From an uncultured Bacteroides sp. (GTDB lineage: Bacteria; Bacteroidota; Bacteroidia; Bacteroidales; Bacteroidaceae), in assembly GCF_905207245.1 (NCBI RefSeq), contig NZ_CAJLKP010000095.1, positions 1 through 20,556 on the forward strand: a DNA stretch of 20,556 nt, written 5' to 3'. Made by a program: the position numbers and the translations under genes. The stretch's first letter is position 1; every line of letters starts with the position of its first letter. The notes under the pieces are model-generated. The model was given only the letters and a program-made list of their open reading frames with translations. It was not told where the DNA came from and did not search any database. This document shows positions 14,379-20,556 of the stretch, piece after piece.

Positions 14379-15380
14379 GTGGCTACTTCTTTAAAACATA
14401 ATCTTACCTCCGCCTACTTCAATGCTGCCAATAAGCTCTATCCTAAAAAAGCCCGGCGGCGCATTGTGGCTTATGTGGAAAGTTACGACGATGTAGCTTT
14501 CTGGCGAACGTTGCTGGCGGAGTTTGAGACAGATGAATATTATTTCCAAGTGATGCTGCCTTCGGCTACTTCCCTTGCGAAAGGGAAGAAAATGGTGTTG
14601 ATGAATACGCTGAACACTGCCGAACTGGGCAAAAGCCTGATAGCCTGTGTGGATAGTGACTACGATTTCCTGTTGCAAGGCAAGACGAGCGTTTCCCATA
14701 AGATAAACAGTAGTCCCTATATATTCCAGACGTATGCCTATGCCATCGAGAACTTCCATTGCTATGCCGAAAGCCTGCATGAAGTCTGTGTGCAAGCCAC
14801 GCTGAATGACCGTAAACTGATAGACTTCCCTGCTTTCCTGAAAAGCTATTCGCAGATTGTTTATCCGCTTTTCCTGTGGAATGTTTTCTTCTACCGCAGG
14901 CGCGATACATCCACTTTCCCGATGTACGACTTCAACGCCTGCACGCGCTTGCAAGAAGTCAATGTGCATCACCCCGAACGGACGCTGGAACCTGTGCAAC
15001 GTGCCGTTTCGGCAAAACTCTCCGAACTGCGTAAGCGCTTCCCGCAGTATATAAAATCTGTGGACAGTCTGACCACAGAGCTGGACAGGCTGGGGCTGAA
15101 CCCTGATACAGCTTACCTCTACATACAGGGACACCACCTCATGGACAGCGTTGTGATGAAACTTCTCATTCCCGTCTGCACCGTGCTGCGCCGCGAGCGC
15201 GAACAGGAAATTAAGCGCCTGGCCTCCCACAACGTACAGTTCCATAACGAGTTGACCAGCTATGAGAACAGCCAGGTCAACGTCAGCCTGATGCTGAAAA
15301 AGAATAGCGGATATAAGAACCTTTACTTGTATCAGTGGTTGAAAGAAGACATAAGAGACTTTCTGGAAAAAGAGAAGTAA
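14379..15380 (+). CDS. DUF4435 protein, TOPRIM-like (AriB-like) effector
   Basis: The product is 333 aa, starting at GTG 14379, four bases after the ATPase stop; the next in-frame Met is residue 72, beyond the first key motif, so GTG is the sensible start and translation is probably coupled. The N-terminal part has the TOPRIM signature: Glu34 in IVAYVESYDDVAFW and the acidic triplet in CVDSDYDF (Asp92, Asp94, Asp96). A conserved-looking YAIENFHCY follows at about 118-126. The C-terminal two-thirds is alpha-helical and charged. DUF4435 is the family of AriB, the nuclease of PARIS, which is released by the AriA ATPase when it senses phage anti-restriction proteins. A nuclease role for this protein is inferred from the motifs and the partner; whether it cleaves tRNA or something else is unknown. 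Confidence 0.85.
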   Translation: MATSLKHNLTSAYFNAANKLYPKKARRRIVAYVESYDDVAFWRTLLAEFETDEYYFQVMLPSATSLAKGKKMVLMNTLNTAELGKSLIACVDSDYDFLLQGKTSVSHKINSSPYIFQTYAYAIENFHCYAESLHEVCVQATLNDRKLIDFPAFLKSYSQIVYPLFLWNVFFYRRRDTSTFPMYDFNACTRLQEVNVHHPERTLEPVQRAVSAKLSELRKRFPQYIKSVDSLTTELDRLGLNPDTAYLYIQGHHLMDSVVMKLLIPVCTVLRREREQEIKRLASHNVQFHNELTSYENSQVNVSLMLKKNSGYKNLYLYQWLKEDIRDFLEKEK

Positions 15381-15452
15381 AGGAGGATTGTGCGGAAAGT
15401 GCCGTATGCGAGGTTGTGACAGCTTTCCGGAATGCACAAAAGAATTCCTCCT
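15381..15452. terminator. Long imperfect hairpin after the DUF4435 gene
   Basis: Three consecutive stem blocks pair: AGGAGGA (15381-15387) with TCCTCCT (15446-15452), TTGTGC (15388-15393) with GCACAA (15434-15439), and GGAAAG (15394-15399) with CTTTCC (15423-15428), with bulges of 5 and 6 nt on the right side. It begins directly at the DUF4435 stop codon. AT-rich sequence follows, so it may terminate, but it could also be a structured RNA. It includes AAAGGAGG (15379-15386), which would be hidden in the stem. Confidence 0.5.
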
Positions 15453-15481
15453 CTATTATTAATAAATAAACCCTTAGTATC

Positions 15482-16741
15482 ATGAGTATTGTACAACAAA
15501 TCAATGAAGGACTTCAGACATTAGGTTTCAGCCAGTCATTGGCCGATCAGTTAGACCAATTTATAGCTTTTCTGGGAGTACTCCTGGTGGCTTATTTGGC
15601 AGATGCCGTTTGCCGGAAACTACTGTTGAAAGTTGTTTCGCGTTTGGTAAAACAAACTAAGGCCACTTGGGATGACATCGTTTTCGACCGTAAGGTCATG
15701 GTGCATCTAAGCCGTATGGTGGCGCCTATTCTTATTTATATCCTGATTCCTCTGGCATTCTCCGATGCGGAGTCGGCAACGCTTGTGCTTATTCAGCGCT
15801 TCTGCCTTATCTTCATCATTATCATGTTCCTCAGCTTTATCAGCGCCCTGCTTACAGCAGTTTATACCGTTTACAGTGAGAAGGAACAGTTCCGCGACCG
15901 ACCTCTGAAAGGACTTTTGCAGACGGCACAGGTCATTATCTACTTTATTGGCGGTATCATCGTTGTCAGCATACTGATAGACCGTTCGCCCGGTGTATTG
16001 CTCACCGGTCTGGGAGCTTCGGCGGCTGTGTTGATGCTGGTATTTAAAGACAGTATCATGGGCTTCGTCTCCGGTGTGCAACTCTCTGCCAATAATATGC
16101 TGAAAGTGGGTGACTGGATTACCATGCCCAAGTATGGTGCAGATGGTGATGTAATAGAAGTATCACTAAACACGGTGAAGGTGCGCAACTTCGACAAGAC
16201 CATCACTACCATTCCCCCTTACCTGCTCGTGAGCGACTCTTTCCAGAACTGGCGCGGCATGCAGGAGAGTGGCGGACGCCGCATCAAGCGTTCCATCAAC
16301 ATCGATATGAACAGCGTGAAGTTCTGTACCCCCGAAATGCTGGCTAAATATCGTAAGATACAACTCCTGACGGACTATGTGGAACAGACGGAAGAAGTGA
16401 TAAAGGAGTATAACAAGGAGCACCACATTGATAACTCCATCCTTGTGAACGGTCGCCGTCAGACGAATCTTGGTGTCTTCCGTGCTTATCTGAACTGTTA
16501 TCTGAAAAGTCACCCCGGCGTAAATCATGATATGACCTGCATGGTGCGTCAACTTCAGCCTACCGACCATGGCATTCCGTTAGAACTTTACTTCTTTTCT
16601 TCAACCACATCCTGGATACCTTACGAGGACTTGCAGTCTGATGTCTTCGACCATCTGCTGGCTATTATTTCCGAGTTCGACCTGCACGTGTTCCAGTCAC
16701 CATCAGGAGATGACTTCCGGAAGACAATACTGAAGGAGTAA
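15482..16741 (+). CDS. Mechanosensitive ion channel, MscS family (YbdG-like)
   Basis: The product is 419 aa with about five membrane segments: around 25-42, 73-93, 99-128, 143-166 and the pore-lining helix at 170-200. The pore helix and following beta domain carry the family signature LLTGLGASAAVLMLVFKDSI, then GFVSGVQLSANNMLKVGDWI. The long cytoplasmic tail with a large insertion (residues about 275-370) places it with the YbdG/MscM-like branch rather than small MscS. Such inner-membrane channels open under hypo-osmotic stress. It follows the DUF4435 gene by 101 nt with a hairpin in between, so it is probably a separate unit. No clear promoter box was found before it. Confidence 0.92.
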   Translation: MSIVQQINEGLQTLGFSQSLADQLDQFIAFLGVLLVAYLADAVCRKLLLKVVSRLVKQTKATWDDIVFDRKVMVHLSRMVAPILIYILIPLAFSDAESATLVLIQRFCLIFIIIMFLSFISALLTAVYTVYSEKEQFRDRPLKGLLQTAQVIIYFIGGIIVVSILIDRSPGVLLTGLGASAAVLMLVFKDSIMGFVSGVQLSANNMLKVGDWITMPKYGADGDVIEVSLNTVKVRNFDKTITTIPPYLLVSDSFQNWRGMQESGGRRIKRSINIDMNSVKFCTPEMLAKYRKIQLLTDYVEQTEEVIKEYNKEHHIDNSILVNGRRQTNLGVFRAYLNCYLKSHPGVNHDMTCMVRQLQPTDHGIPLELYFFSSTTSWIPYEDLQSDVFDHLLAIISEFDLHVFQSPSGDDFRKTILKE

Positions 16742-16765
16742 AAAACTCTTTTATATATATGCGAA

Positions 16766-16808
16766 AAATCCTGCATACTGATAACAATCGCAGTTTGCAG
16801 GATTTCTG
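16766..16808 (+). terminator. Intrinsic terminator after the MscS-family gene
   Basis: AAATCCTGCA (16766-16775) pairs perfectly with TGCAGGATTT (16796-16805); a 4-bp inner stem ACTG/CAGT extends it. The 3' side ends in TTT followed by CTG. Confidence 0.65.
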
Positions 16809-16890
16809 TTAATTCCTGAGTCAACAATCAGGCTTTGTTACTAAAGACTCTGTCGGCTATATACTCTATACTCACAAAGCATACTTATTC

Positions 16891-16928
16891 ATTGCATTTC
16901 TCATTAGGACTTAGTACCTTTGAGTCCT
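16891..16928 (+). promoter_or_regulatory. Predicted promoter with flanking dyad, HU-HIG gene
   Basis: TACCTTTG (16915-16922) is an exact TAnnTTTG box, and ATTG (16891-16894) lies 20 bp upstream as -33. An inverted repeat AGGACT (16906-16911)/AGTCCT (16923-16928) brackets the -7 box, so a repressor bound there would block the promoter. The start would be near 16930, leaving a leader of about 260 nt that contains the 23-bp repeat array. Confidence 0.5.
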
Positions 16929-16941
16929 ACTTTGAAAGGTC

Positions 16942-17056
16942 ATAATATCCCCATCTTTTCCCAAAAAACATCCCCATGTTTTGGGGTAAAACATCCGGGT
17001 GTTTTGGGTGAAAACATCCCCATGTTTTAGGGTAAAACATCCGGGTGTTTTCGGTA
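16942..17056. repeat. Five in-register 23-bp palindromic tandem repeats
   Basis: Units occupy 16942-16964 (degenerate), 16965-16987, 16988-17010, 17011-17033 and 17034-17056. Two unit types alternate: AAAACATCCCCATGTTTT and AAAACATCCGGGTGTTTT, each followed by a 5-base G/T-rich spacer. The core is palindromic (AAAACAT/ATGTTTT or AAAACA/TGTTTT). Units 2-3 and 4-5 form a 46-bp dimer repeated at 43 of 46 identical positions. The array lies between the predicted promoter and the HU-HIG gene. Confidence 0.9.
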
Positions 17057-17189
17057 TTCAATCCTAAAGTGATATATGTTAAGTCCTTATGTGCGGGCTG
17101 TCAAGCATAGGTGTGATGGCTGTTAGGTATAGGTGCGTATGACTTAAAGCATTGATAATAAATTAATAATAAAGAAAAAGAAGAAAGAC
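17057..17189 (+). other. Leader between the repeat array and the HU-HIG gene
   Basis: No gene is visible. ATAGGTG occurs at 17107-17113 and 17129-17135. The last 35 bases are A/G-rich (AAAGAAAAAGAAGAAAGAC just before the ATG), a normal Bacteroides translation start region. Confidence 0.4.
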
Positions 17190-17618
17190 ATGACAATGAA
17201 TTATGTAGTCCGCAAGAAGGTGGACAAGAGTAAGGGTGAAGAAGTGGTGCGCTACTATGCTGCTTCGAAGGTGTTACAGCCGGAACCGGTGAGCAACGAG
17301 GAGATTGCAAAACGACTGGCCGAAATCAGTTCGTTGCAGGTGGGCGATGCACAGTCCGTGTTGGTACAGTTGCCGGACATTATTGCCGACTTCCTTGCCA
17401 GTGGGCGTACGGTAAACATCCGCGGATTGGGCAACTTCTTTCCCGCCATCACCAGCGAACCAGTGGAACGGGTGGAGGACTGCACGGCGGACAAAGTGCG
17501 CATATCGCGCATTTGCTTCAAGGCGGCGGGCAGTTTCATGAAACGTATCTATAAGAATCTGGATTTGTTTAGTTTCCAGGTGCGGGAGTTGAAGAAGGAA
17601 CAGAAGAAGAAAGGCTAA
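17190..17618 (+). CDS. HU-HIG family DNA-binding protein
   Basis: The product is 142 aa and resembles the Bacteroidota HU-related histone-like proteins. It opens with a short extra strand segment (MNYVVRKKVDKSKGEEVVRYYAA), then the HU-like helical part (EEIAKRLAEISSLQVGDAQSVLVQLPDIIADFLASG) and beta part (RTVNIRGLGNFFPAITSEPV), and ends with a very basic tail (KKEQKKKG). These proteins bind and bend DNA with little sequence specificity; the role of individual members is mostly unknown. The start could be ATG 17190 or ATG 17196; 17190 fits the A/G-rich leader better. The 23-bp palindromic array in its leader is a candidate for autoregulation. Confidence 0.88.
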   Translation: MTMNYVVRKKVDKSKGEEVVRYYAASKVLQPEPVSNEEIAKRLAEISSLQVGDAQSVLVQLPDIIADFLASGRTVNIRGLGNFFPAITSEPVERVEDCTADKVRISRICFKAAGSFMKRIYKNLDLFSFQVRELKKEQKKKG

Positions 17619-17751
17619 GAGTTACAAGTTACGAGTTACAAGTTACGAGCTACAAGCTACGAGTTGCGGGCTACAAGTGGATTTCGGCACACAATGTGCA
17701 GCCACTCGTAGCCCGTAGCTCTCTTCAAGAGTGATGTGTGTTTCCTGTGTA
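17619..17751. repeat. GYTACRA heptamer element, convergent junction 2
   Basis: After the HU-HIG stop come about eight consecutive GTTACAA/GTTACGA/GCTACAA-type heptamers. The arm 17662-17680 pairs with 17702-17720 (16 Watson-Crick pairs, two G-T wobbles, one A-C mismatch) around a 21-nt loop. The A-C mismatch falls at the same place as in the element at 12195-12298. It sits between convergent stop codons and probably terminates both transcripts. Confidence 0.75.
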
Positions 17752-20118
17752 TTATTGTTTGAGCCAGTTACCATTGGTCCAGGTGTCGCCTGCCTTCACT
17801 GCGCCTTTATATTCGGCTTTGGTGAAGAAGCTGTCGGCACTGAGGTCTTTGCCGCCATCGAGCGTACCTTCGTAGAGGTTCTCCCAAGTGAAGGTTTGTG
17901 AAGCAAGATTGCCTGTTGCAGTTGTAAACATATTGTTGGTGTAGATGCCTTCTTTGGAAGAGACTGTTCCACTGATGGCTACATATTCTATTTTGGAGAT
18001 GCCGTCTTTCAGGGCATTCTCTGTTTCAGCAGTCTCTACGCTCAGAGGTAATCCTTTGCCGGTGATGAGCGTGTTGTAAAGTTTCACCTGGGTCCCGGCA
18101 CGCAGGCGTACACCTTGTTTGCTGCCACCGTTGCCTATCAGTGTCAGGTTGGCAAGGATGGGGTGTGCCACCGGGCTTGCGGCAAAGTTGGTTCCGTTGT
18201 TGTCACATTCCAGCAGACAGTCGCAATCGTATCCCAGTGTTTCGGCTGATTCCTGGTAGGCAACGAGGAACTGGGCTTTACCGTTCCAGCCTTCGGTCCA
18301 GTCGAAAGAGTCGTCGCTGCAATTGGTGGATACGCAATACTTCACGTTCACCGAGCCGCCGAAGAATTCAAAACCATCGTCCGAGCCCATATAGGCCTGG
18401 CAATATTCTACCGTAGTGCCGTTGCCCACGCCGTAGAAGGTGAAACCGTTGGCTTCGTGTTCTTCGTCGAAAGCATATCCGCTGTACTCAATGCGGATGT
18501 ATCTCAATGTACCGGAGTTGTCGCTATCGTTGTTGCCACCGTAAACGGCACCGCCTATTTCCGAGCTACCTGTGCCTCCGGCTGCATTGGTATGCGCATA
18601 TCCGCAGATGTGGATACCGCCCCAGGCTCCGGCTTCTTTCTTTTCGGAAGTCATAATGATGGGCTTATCGGCAGTTCCCTGTGCATCTATTTTGGCACCT
18701 TGTTCCACGAGGATGTAGTCCACAATGTCATCGTGCTTGGCGATGATGGTTACACCCGGTTCGATGGTGAGGGTTGCTCCGTTCTTAATCTTATATTCTC
18801 CGGTCAGGTAGTAAGTCTTTCCGGCTGCCAGGGTTGTGCTGTTGGTCACTTCACCTTTCAGTTCTTCGGGGGCTTCGCCTGCAACACCGCTTTTCAAAGT
18901 CCAGCCCTGTGTCCAGTCGTTGTTGGCGGGTACTGCGCCTTGGTAGGCGGCTGTGGTGAAAAAGCTGTCGCCGCTGAGGTTCTTGCCGCCTTCGATAGTG
19001 CCTACGTAGTGATCGCTGAATGAAAAGCTGTAATTGATGGTGTTGTGGTTGCCGTCTTTGACGAACTCGGTGGAGGAGTATATGCCTTCTTTACAATTGA
19101 TGTCGGTGGCAAGGGTGATGTATTGTAGTTCGGAGCTGCCGTCCATCAGACTGTTTTCTGTCTCTGTGGTTTCGGTGGTGAGACATTTGCCTTTGCCCTT
19201 CACGATGGCGTTGTAGATTTTGGCTTTTGTTCCGGCACGCAGGCGGATGCCTTGTTGCGCTTCGCCGTTGCCTATCAGTGTCAGGTTGGCAAGTGTGGGG
19301 CAGGCCACGGGCGTTGCGCCGAAGCTCTTGCCGTTGTTGTCGCACTCCATCAGGCAGTCGCAGTCGTATTCCAGTTCGTCTTTGGGACTTTGGTAGGCAA
19401 CGAGGAACTGGGCTTTGCCGTTCCATCCTTCGGTCCAGTCGAAGGAGTCATCGCTACAATCGGTAGATACCAGATACTTCACGTTTACGGAGCCGCCGAA
19501 CCATTCGAAACCGTCGTCCGAGCCCATGTAGGCTTGGCAATATTCTACGGTTGTGCCGTTACCTACGCCGTAGAAGGTGATACCGTTGGCCTCGTGCTCT
19601 TCATCGAAGGCATAGCCGGTGTATTCTACGCGGACGTAGCGCAACGTTCCGGAGTTGTCGGCATCATTGTTGCCGCCGTAAGTTGCGCCTCCTATTTCGG
19701 AACTGCCTGTTCCGCCTTCGGCATTGGTGTGTGCATATCCGCAAAGGTGGATACCCCCCCAGGCTCCCGGTTCTTTCTTTTCAGAAGTCATGATGATGGG
19801 ATTGCCGGCCGTTCCCTGAGCATCAATTTTGGCGCCTTGTTCTACGAGGATGTAGTCCACTACGTCGTCATGTTTGGCAACGATGGTGACACCTGCGGGG
19901 ATTTTCAGGGTGGCTCCGTTCTTTACGTGTATGCCGCCGCTCAAAGTATAAGTTTTTCCTGCTTCCAGTTCCGTATTGCTTTCGATGTCTTTCGTCAGTT
20001 CATACTTGTTGTCTTCATCGCCGCCGCCAGTGTCGGGTTCGTTATCGGTACACGCGGTGAATAAGGTCAGGCTTGCCGTGAGGGCGAGACTCATGAATTT
20101 CCAATTAATTGTTCTCAT
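17752..20118 (-). CDS. Lipoprotein with two tandem copies of a beta-rich domain
   Basis: The product is 788 aa. A lipoprotein signal ends LFTAC (Cys23), followed by an Asp/Glu-rich stretch (TDNEPDTGGGDEDN) consistent with surface export. Two copies of one domain follow, about residues 35-413 and 414-788. Both contain AGKTY, NGATL, PAGVTI or EPGVTI, AKHDD, ILVEQGAKIDAQGTA, IIMTSEKKE, GAWGGIH and GYAHTN. They continue with GGTGSSEIGGA, YGGNNDADNSGTLRY or its variant, FYGVGNGTTVEYCQAYMGSD, CSDDSFDWTEGWNGKAQFLV and a YDCDC/ECDNNG motif. The spacing of short strands suggests a right-handed beta-helix; the acidic clusters could bind metal. It lies 73 nt downstream of a TonB-dependent receptor gene on the same strand, so it is probably the receptor's surface partner. 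The ligand is not known to me. Confidence 0.8.
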   Translation of the reverse strand: MRTINWKFMSLALTASLTLFTACTDNEPDTGGGDEDNKYELTKDIESNTELEAGKTYTLSGGIHVKNGATLKIPAGVTIVAKHDDVVDYILVEQGAKIDAQGTAGNPIIMTSEKKEPGAWGGIHLCGYAHTNAEGGTGSSEIGGATYGGNNDADNSGTLRYVRVEYTGYAFDEEHEANGITFYGVGNGTTVEYCQAYMGSDDGFEWFGGSVNVKYLVSTDCSDDSFDWTEGWNGKAQFLVAYQSPKDELEYDCDCLMECDNNGKSFGATPVACPTLANLTLIGNGEAQQGIRLRAGTKAKIYNAIVKGKGKCLTTETTETENSLMDGSSELQYITLATDINCKEGIYSSTEFVKDGNHNTINYSFSFSDHYVGTIEGGKNLSGDSFFTTAAYQGAVPANNDWTQGWTLKSGVAGEAPEELKGEVTNSTTLAAGKTYYLTGEYKIKNGATLTIEPGVTIIAKHDDIVDYILVEQGAKIDAQGTADKPIIMTSEKKEAGAWGGIHICGYAHTNAAGGTGSSEIGGAVYGGNNDSDNSGTLRYIRIEYSGYAFDEEHEANGFTFYGVGNGTTVEYCQAYMGSDDGFEFFGGSVNVKYCVSTNCSDDSFDWTEGWNGKAQFLVAYQESAETLGYDCDCLLECDNNGTNFAASPVAHPILANLTLIGNGGSKQGVRLRAGTQVKLYNTLITGKGLPLSVETAETENALKDGISKIEYVAISGTVSSKEGIYTNNMFTTATGNLASQTFTWENLYEGTLDGGKDLSADSFFTKAEYKGAVKAGDTWTNGNWLKQ

Positions 20119-20191
20119 AATTTAATTGTTTGAAATGATAAAATAAGAGATAATATGATTGTTGTTATTATGTTCGCTTCTTAATGACTCT

Positions 20192-20556
20192 TTACAGGTT
20201 GTAGCTGAAGCCGACTTCAAATCCTGTACCTTTCCTGAAGCGTTCCACTTCCACCTTCTCTCCGGTGGTGGGCACTTCCTGCTTGAAAAGGATATCCTGG
20301 TTCAGGAGGTCGTTGACTTGTAACTTCACCGTGAGGCGCTTGTTGAAGCGGTAACTGCCTGTGAAGTTCAGCGTATGTACAGGTTGTTGTTTGATGTCTC
20401 CCAGTCCGGAGATACCTACGGAGTGGATGCGCGGGCCTTGCAGGTTGTAGAGCAGGGCAATGCTGAGCTGCCGTTCTTCGCTAAAGCTTGGTGAGTAGGT
20501 GAGGTCTGCATTCGCCAGGTAGGGCGATGCTCCCTGCAAGGCACGCTGGCTGTTGG
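20192..20556 (-). CDS. TonB-dependent receptor, C-terminal part (truncated by window)
   Basis: Only the last 121 residues are inside the window; the frame stays open to the edge, so the gene continues beyond 20556. Visible residues run NSQRALQGASPYLANADLTY, then LSIALLYNLQGPRIHSVG, LNFTGSYRFNKRLTVKLQVN and DLLNQDILFKQE, ending FEVGFSYNL. The RALQGASPYL-N-A-LTY pattern, the final barrel strands and the aromatic residue near the C-terminus are typical of TonB-dependent outer-membrane receptors; it looks more like a general receptor than SusC. It is transcribed toward the duplicated lipoprotein gene, with which it probably forms an operon. Confidence 0.88.
   Translation of the reverse strand, partial: NSQRALQGASPYLANADLTYSPSFSEERQLSIALLYNLQGPRIHSVGISGLGDIKQQPVHTLNFTGSYRFNKRLTVKLQVNDLLNQDILFKQEVPTTGEKVEVERFRKGTGFEVGFSYNL

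Noticed and set aside
14391..15437. 348-codon minus-strand ORF opposite the DUF4435 gene
   Set aside because: Antisense shadow; the plus-strand frame carries conserved motifs and abuts the ATPase gene, while this product looks like no protein family.
16942..17056. CRISPR array
   Set aside because: The 23-bp units are contiguous with no unique spacers, and there are no cas genes nearby.
17107..17135. Pair of ATAGGTG direct repeats as an operator
   Set aside because: Only seven bases, 22 bp apart, with no symmetry; too likely by chance to call.
19252..20064. 270-codon plus-strand ORF opposite the duplicated lipoprotein
   Set aside because: It is the antisense shadow of a well-supported lipoprotein gene; its sequence has no start context and mirrors the repeat structure of the real gene.

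Overview
The window reads as chromosomal DNA of a Bacteroides-type gut bacterium (phylum Bacteroidota). The evidence is: promoter -7 boxes of the form TAnnTTTG; A-rich leaders that mostly lack Shine-Dalgarno sites; lipoproteins with acidic residues just after the lipobox cysteine; a TonB-dependent receptor paired with a lipoprotein; an HU-HIG-type DNA-binding protein; and a standalone MeaB GTPase. I see no insertion sequence, integrase, tRNA, rRNA or CRISPR array.

Layout. (1) 133-3297 encodes a large surface lipoprotein of the S-layer/PL29-N-terminal-like kind, closed by two tandem hairpins. (2) 3298-4060 holds no long gene. It does hold a complete-looking mini-transcription unit for two very small peptides (25 and 30 aa), with a promoter, a perfect Shine-Dalgarno site, an internal hairpin that swallows the first stop codon, and a strong terminator. 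(3) 4061-9853 encodes a giant bacterial alpha-2-macroglobulin that lacks the thioester motif. (4) 10006-12194 is a probable two-gene operon: an exported DUF1573 protein and MeaB. (5) 12299-13210 on the minus strand is an EamA/DMT-family transporter, convergent with meaB. (6) 13544-15380 is a tightly coupled pair: an ABC/AAA-type ATPase and a DUF4435 protein with TOPRIM-like acidic motifs. This is the arrangement of the PARIS (AriA/AriB) and OLD-type defence systems, here in compact form. (7) 15482-16741 is a YbdG-like MscS channel. (8) 17190-17618 is an HU-HIG DNA-binding protein; its long leader carries an in-register array of five 23-bp palindromic repeats. (9) 17752-20556 on the minus strand is the 3' end of a TonB-dependent receptor followed by a lipoprotein built from two tandem copies of one domain of about 375 residues.

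Cooperation between genes. The clearest functional units are the ATPase-TOPRIM pair (probable nucleic-acid-targeting defence or stress module), the TonB receptor with its duplicated lipoprotein (probable surface capture and import of an unidentified ligand), and the two-peptide unit (function unknown). Both convergent junctions (meaB/EamA and HU/lipoprotein) are filled by the same kind of element, runs of a GYTACRA heptamer folding into a long hairpin with a 21-nt loop, which probably serves as a bidirectional terminator. All functional assignments come from reading motifs; no database search was run.
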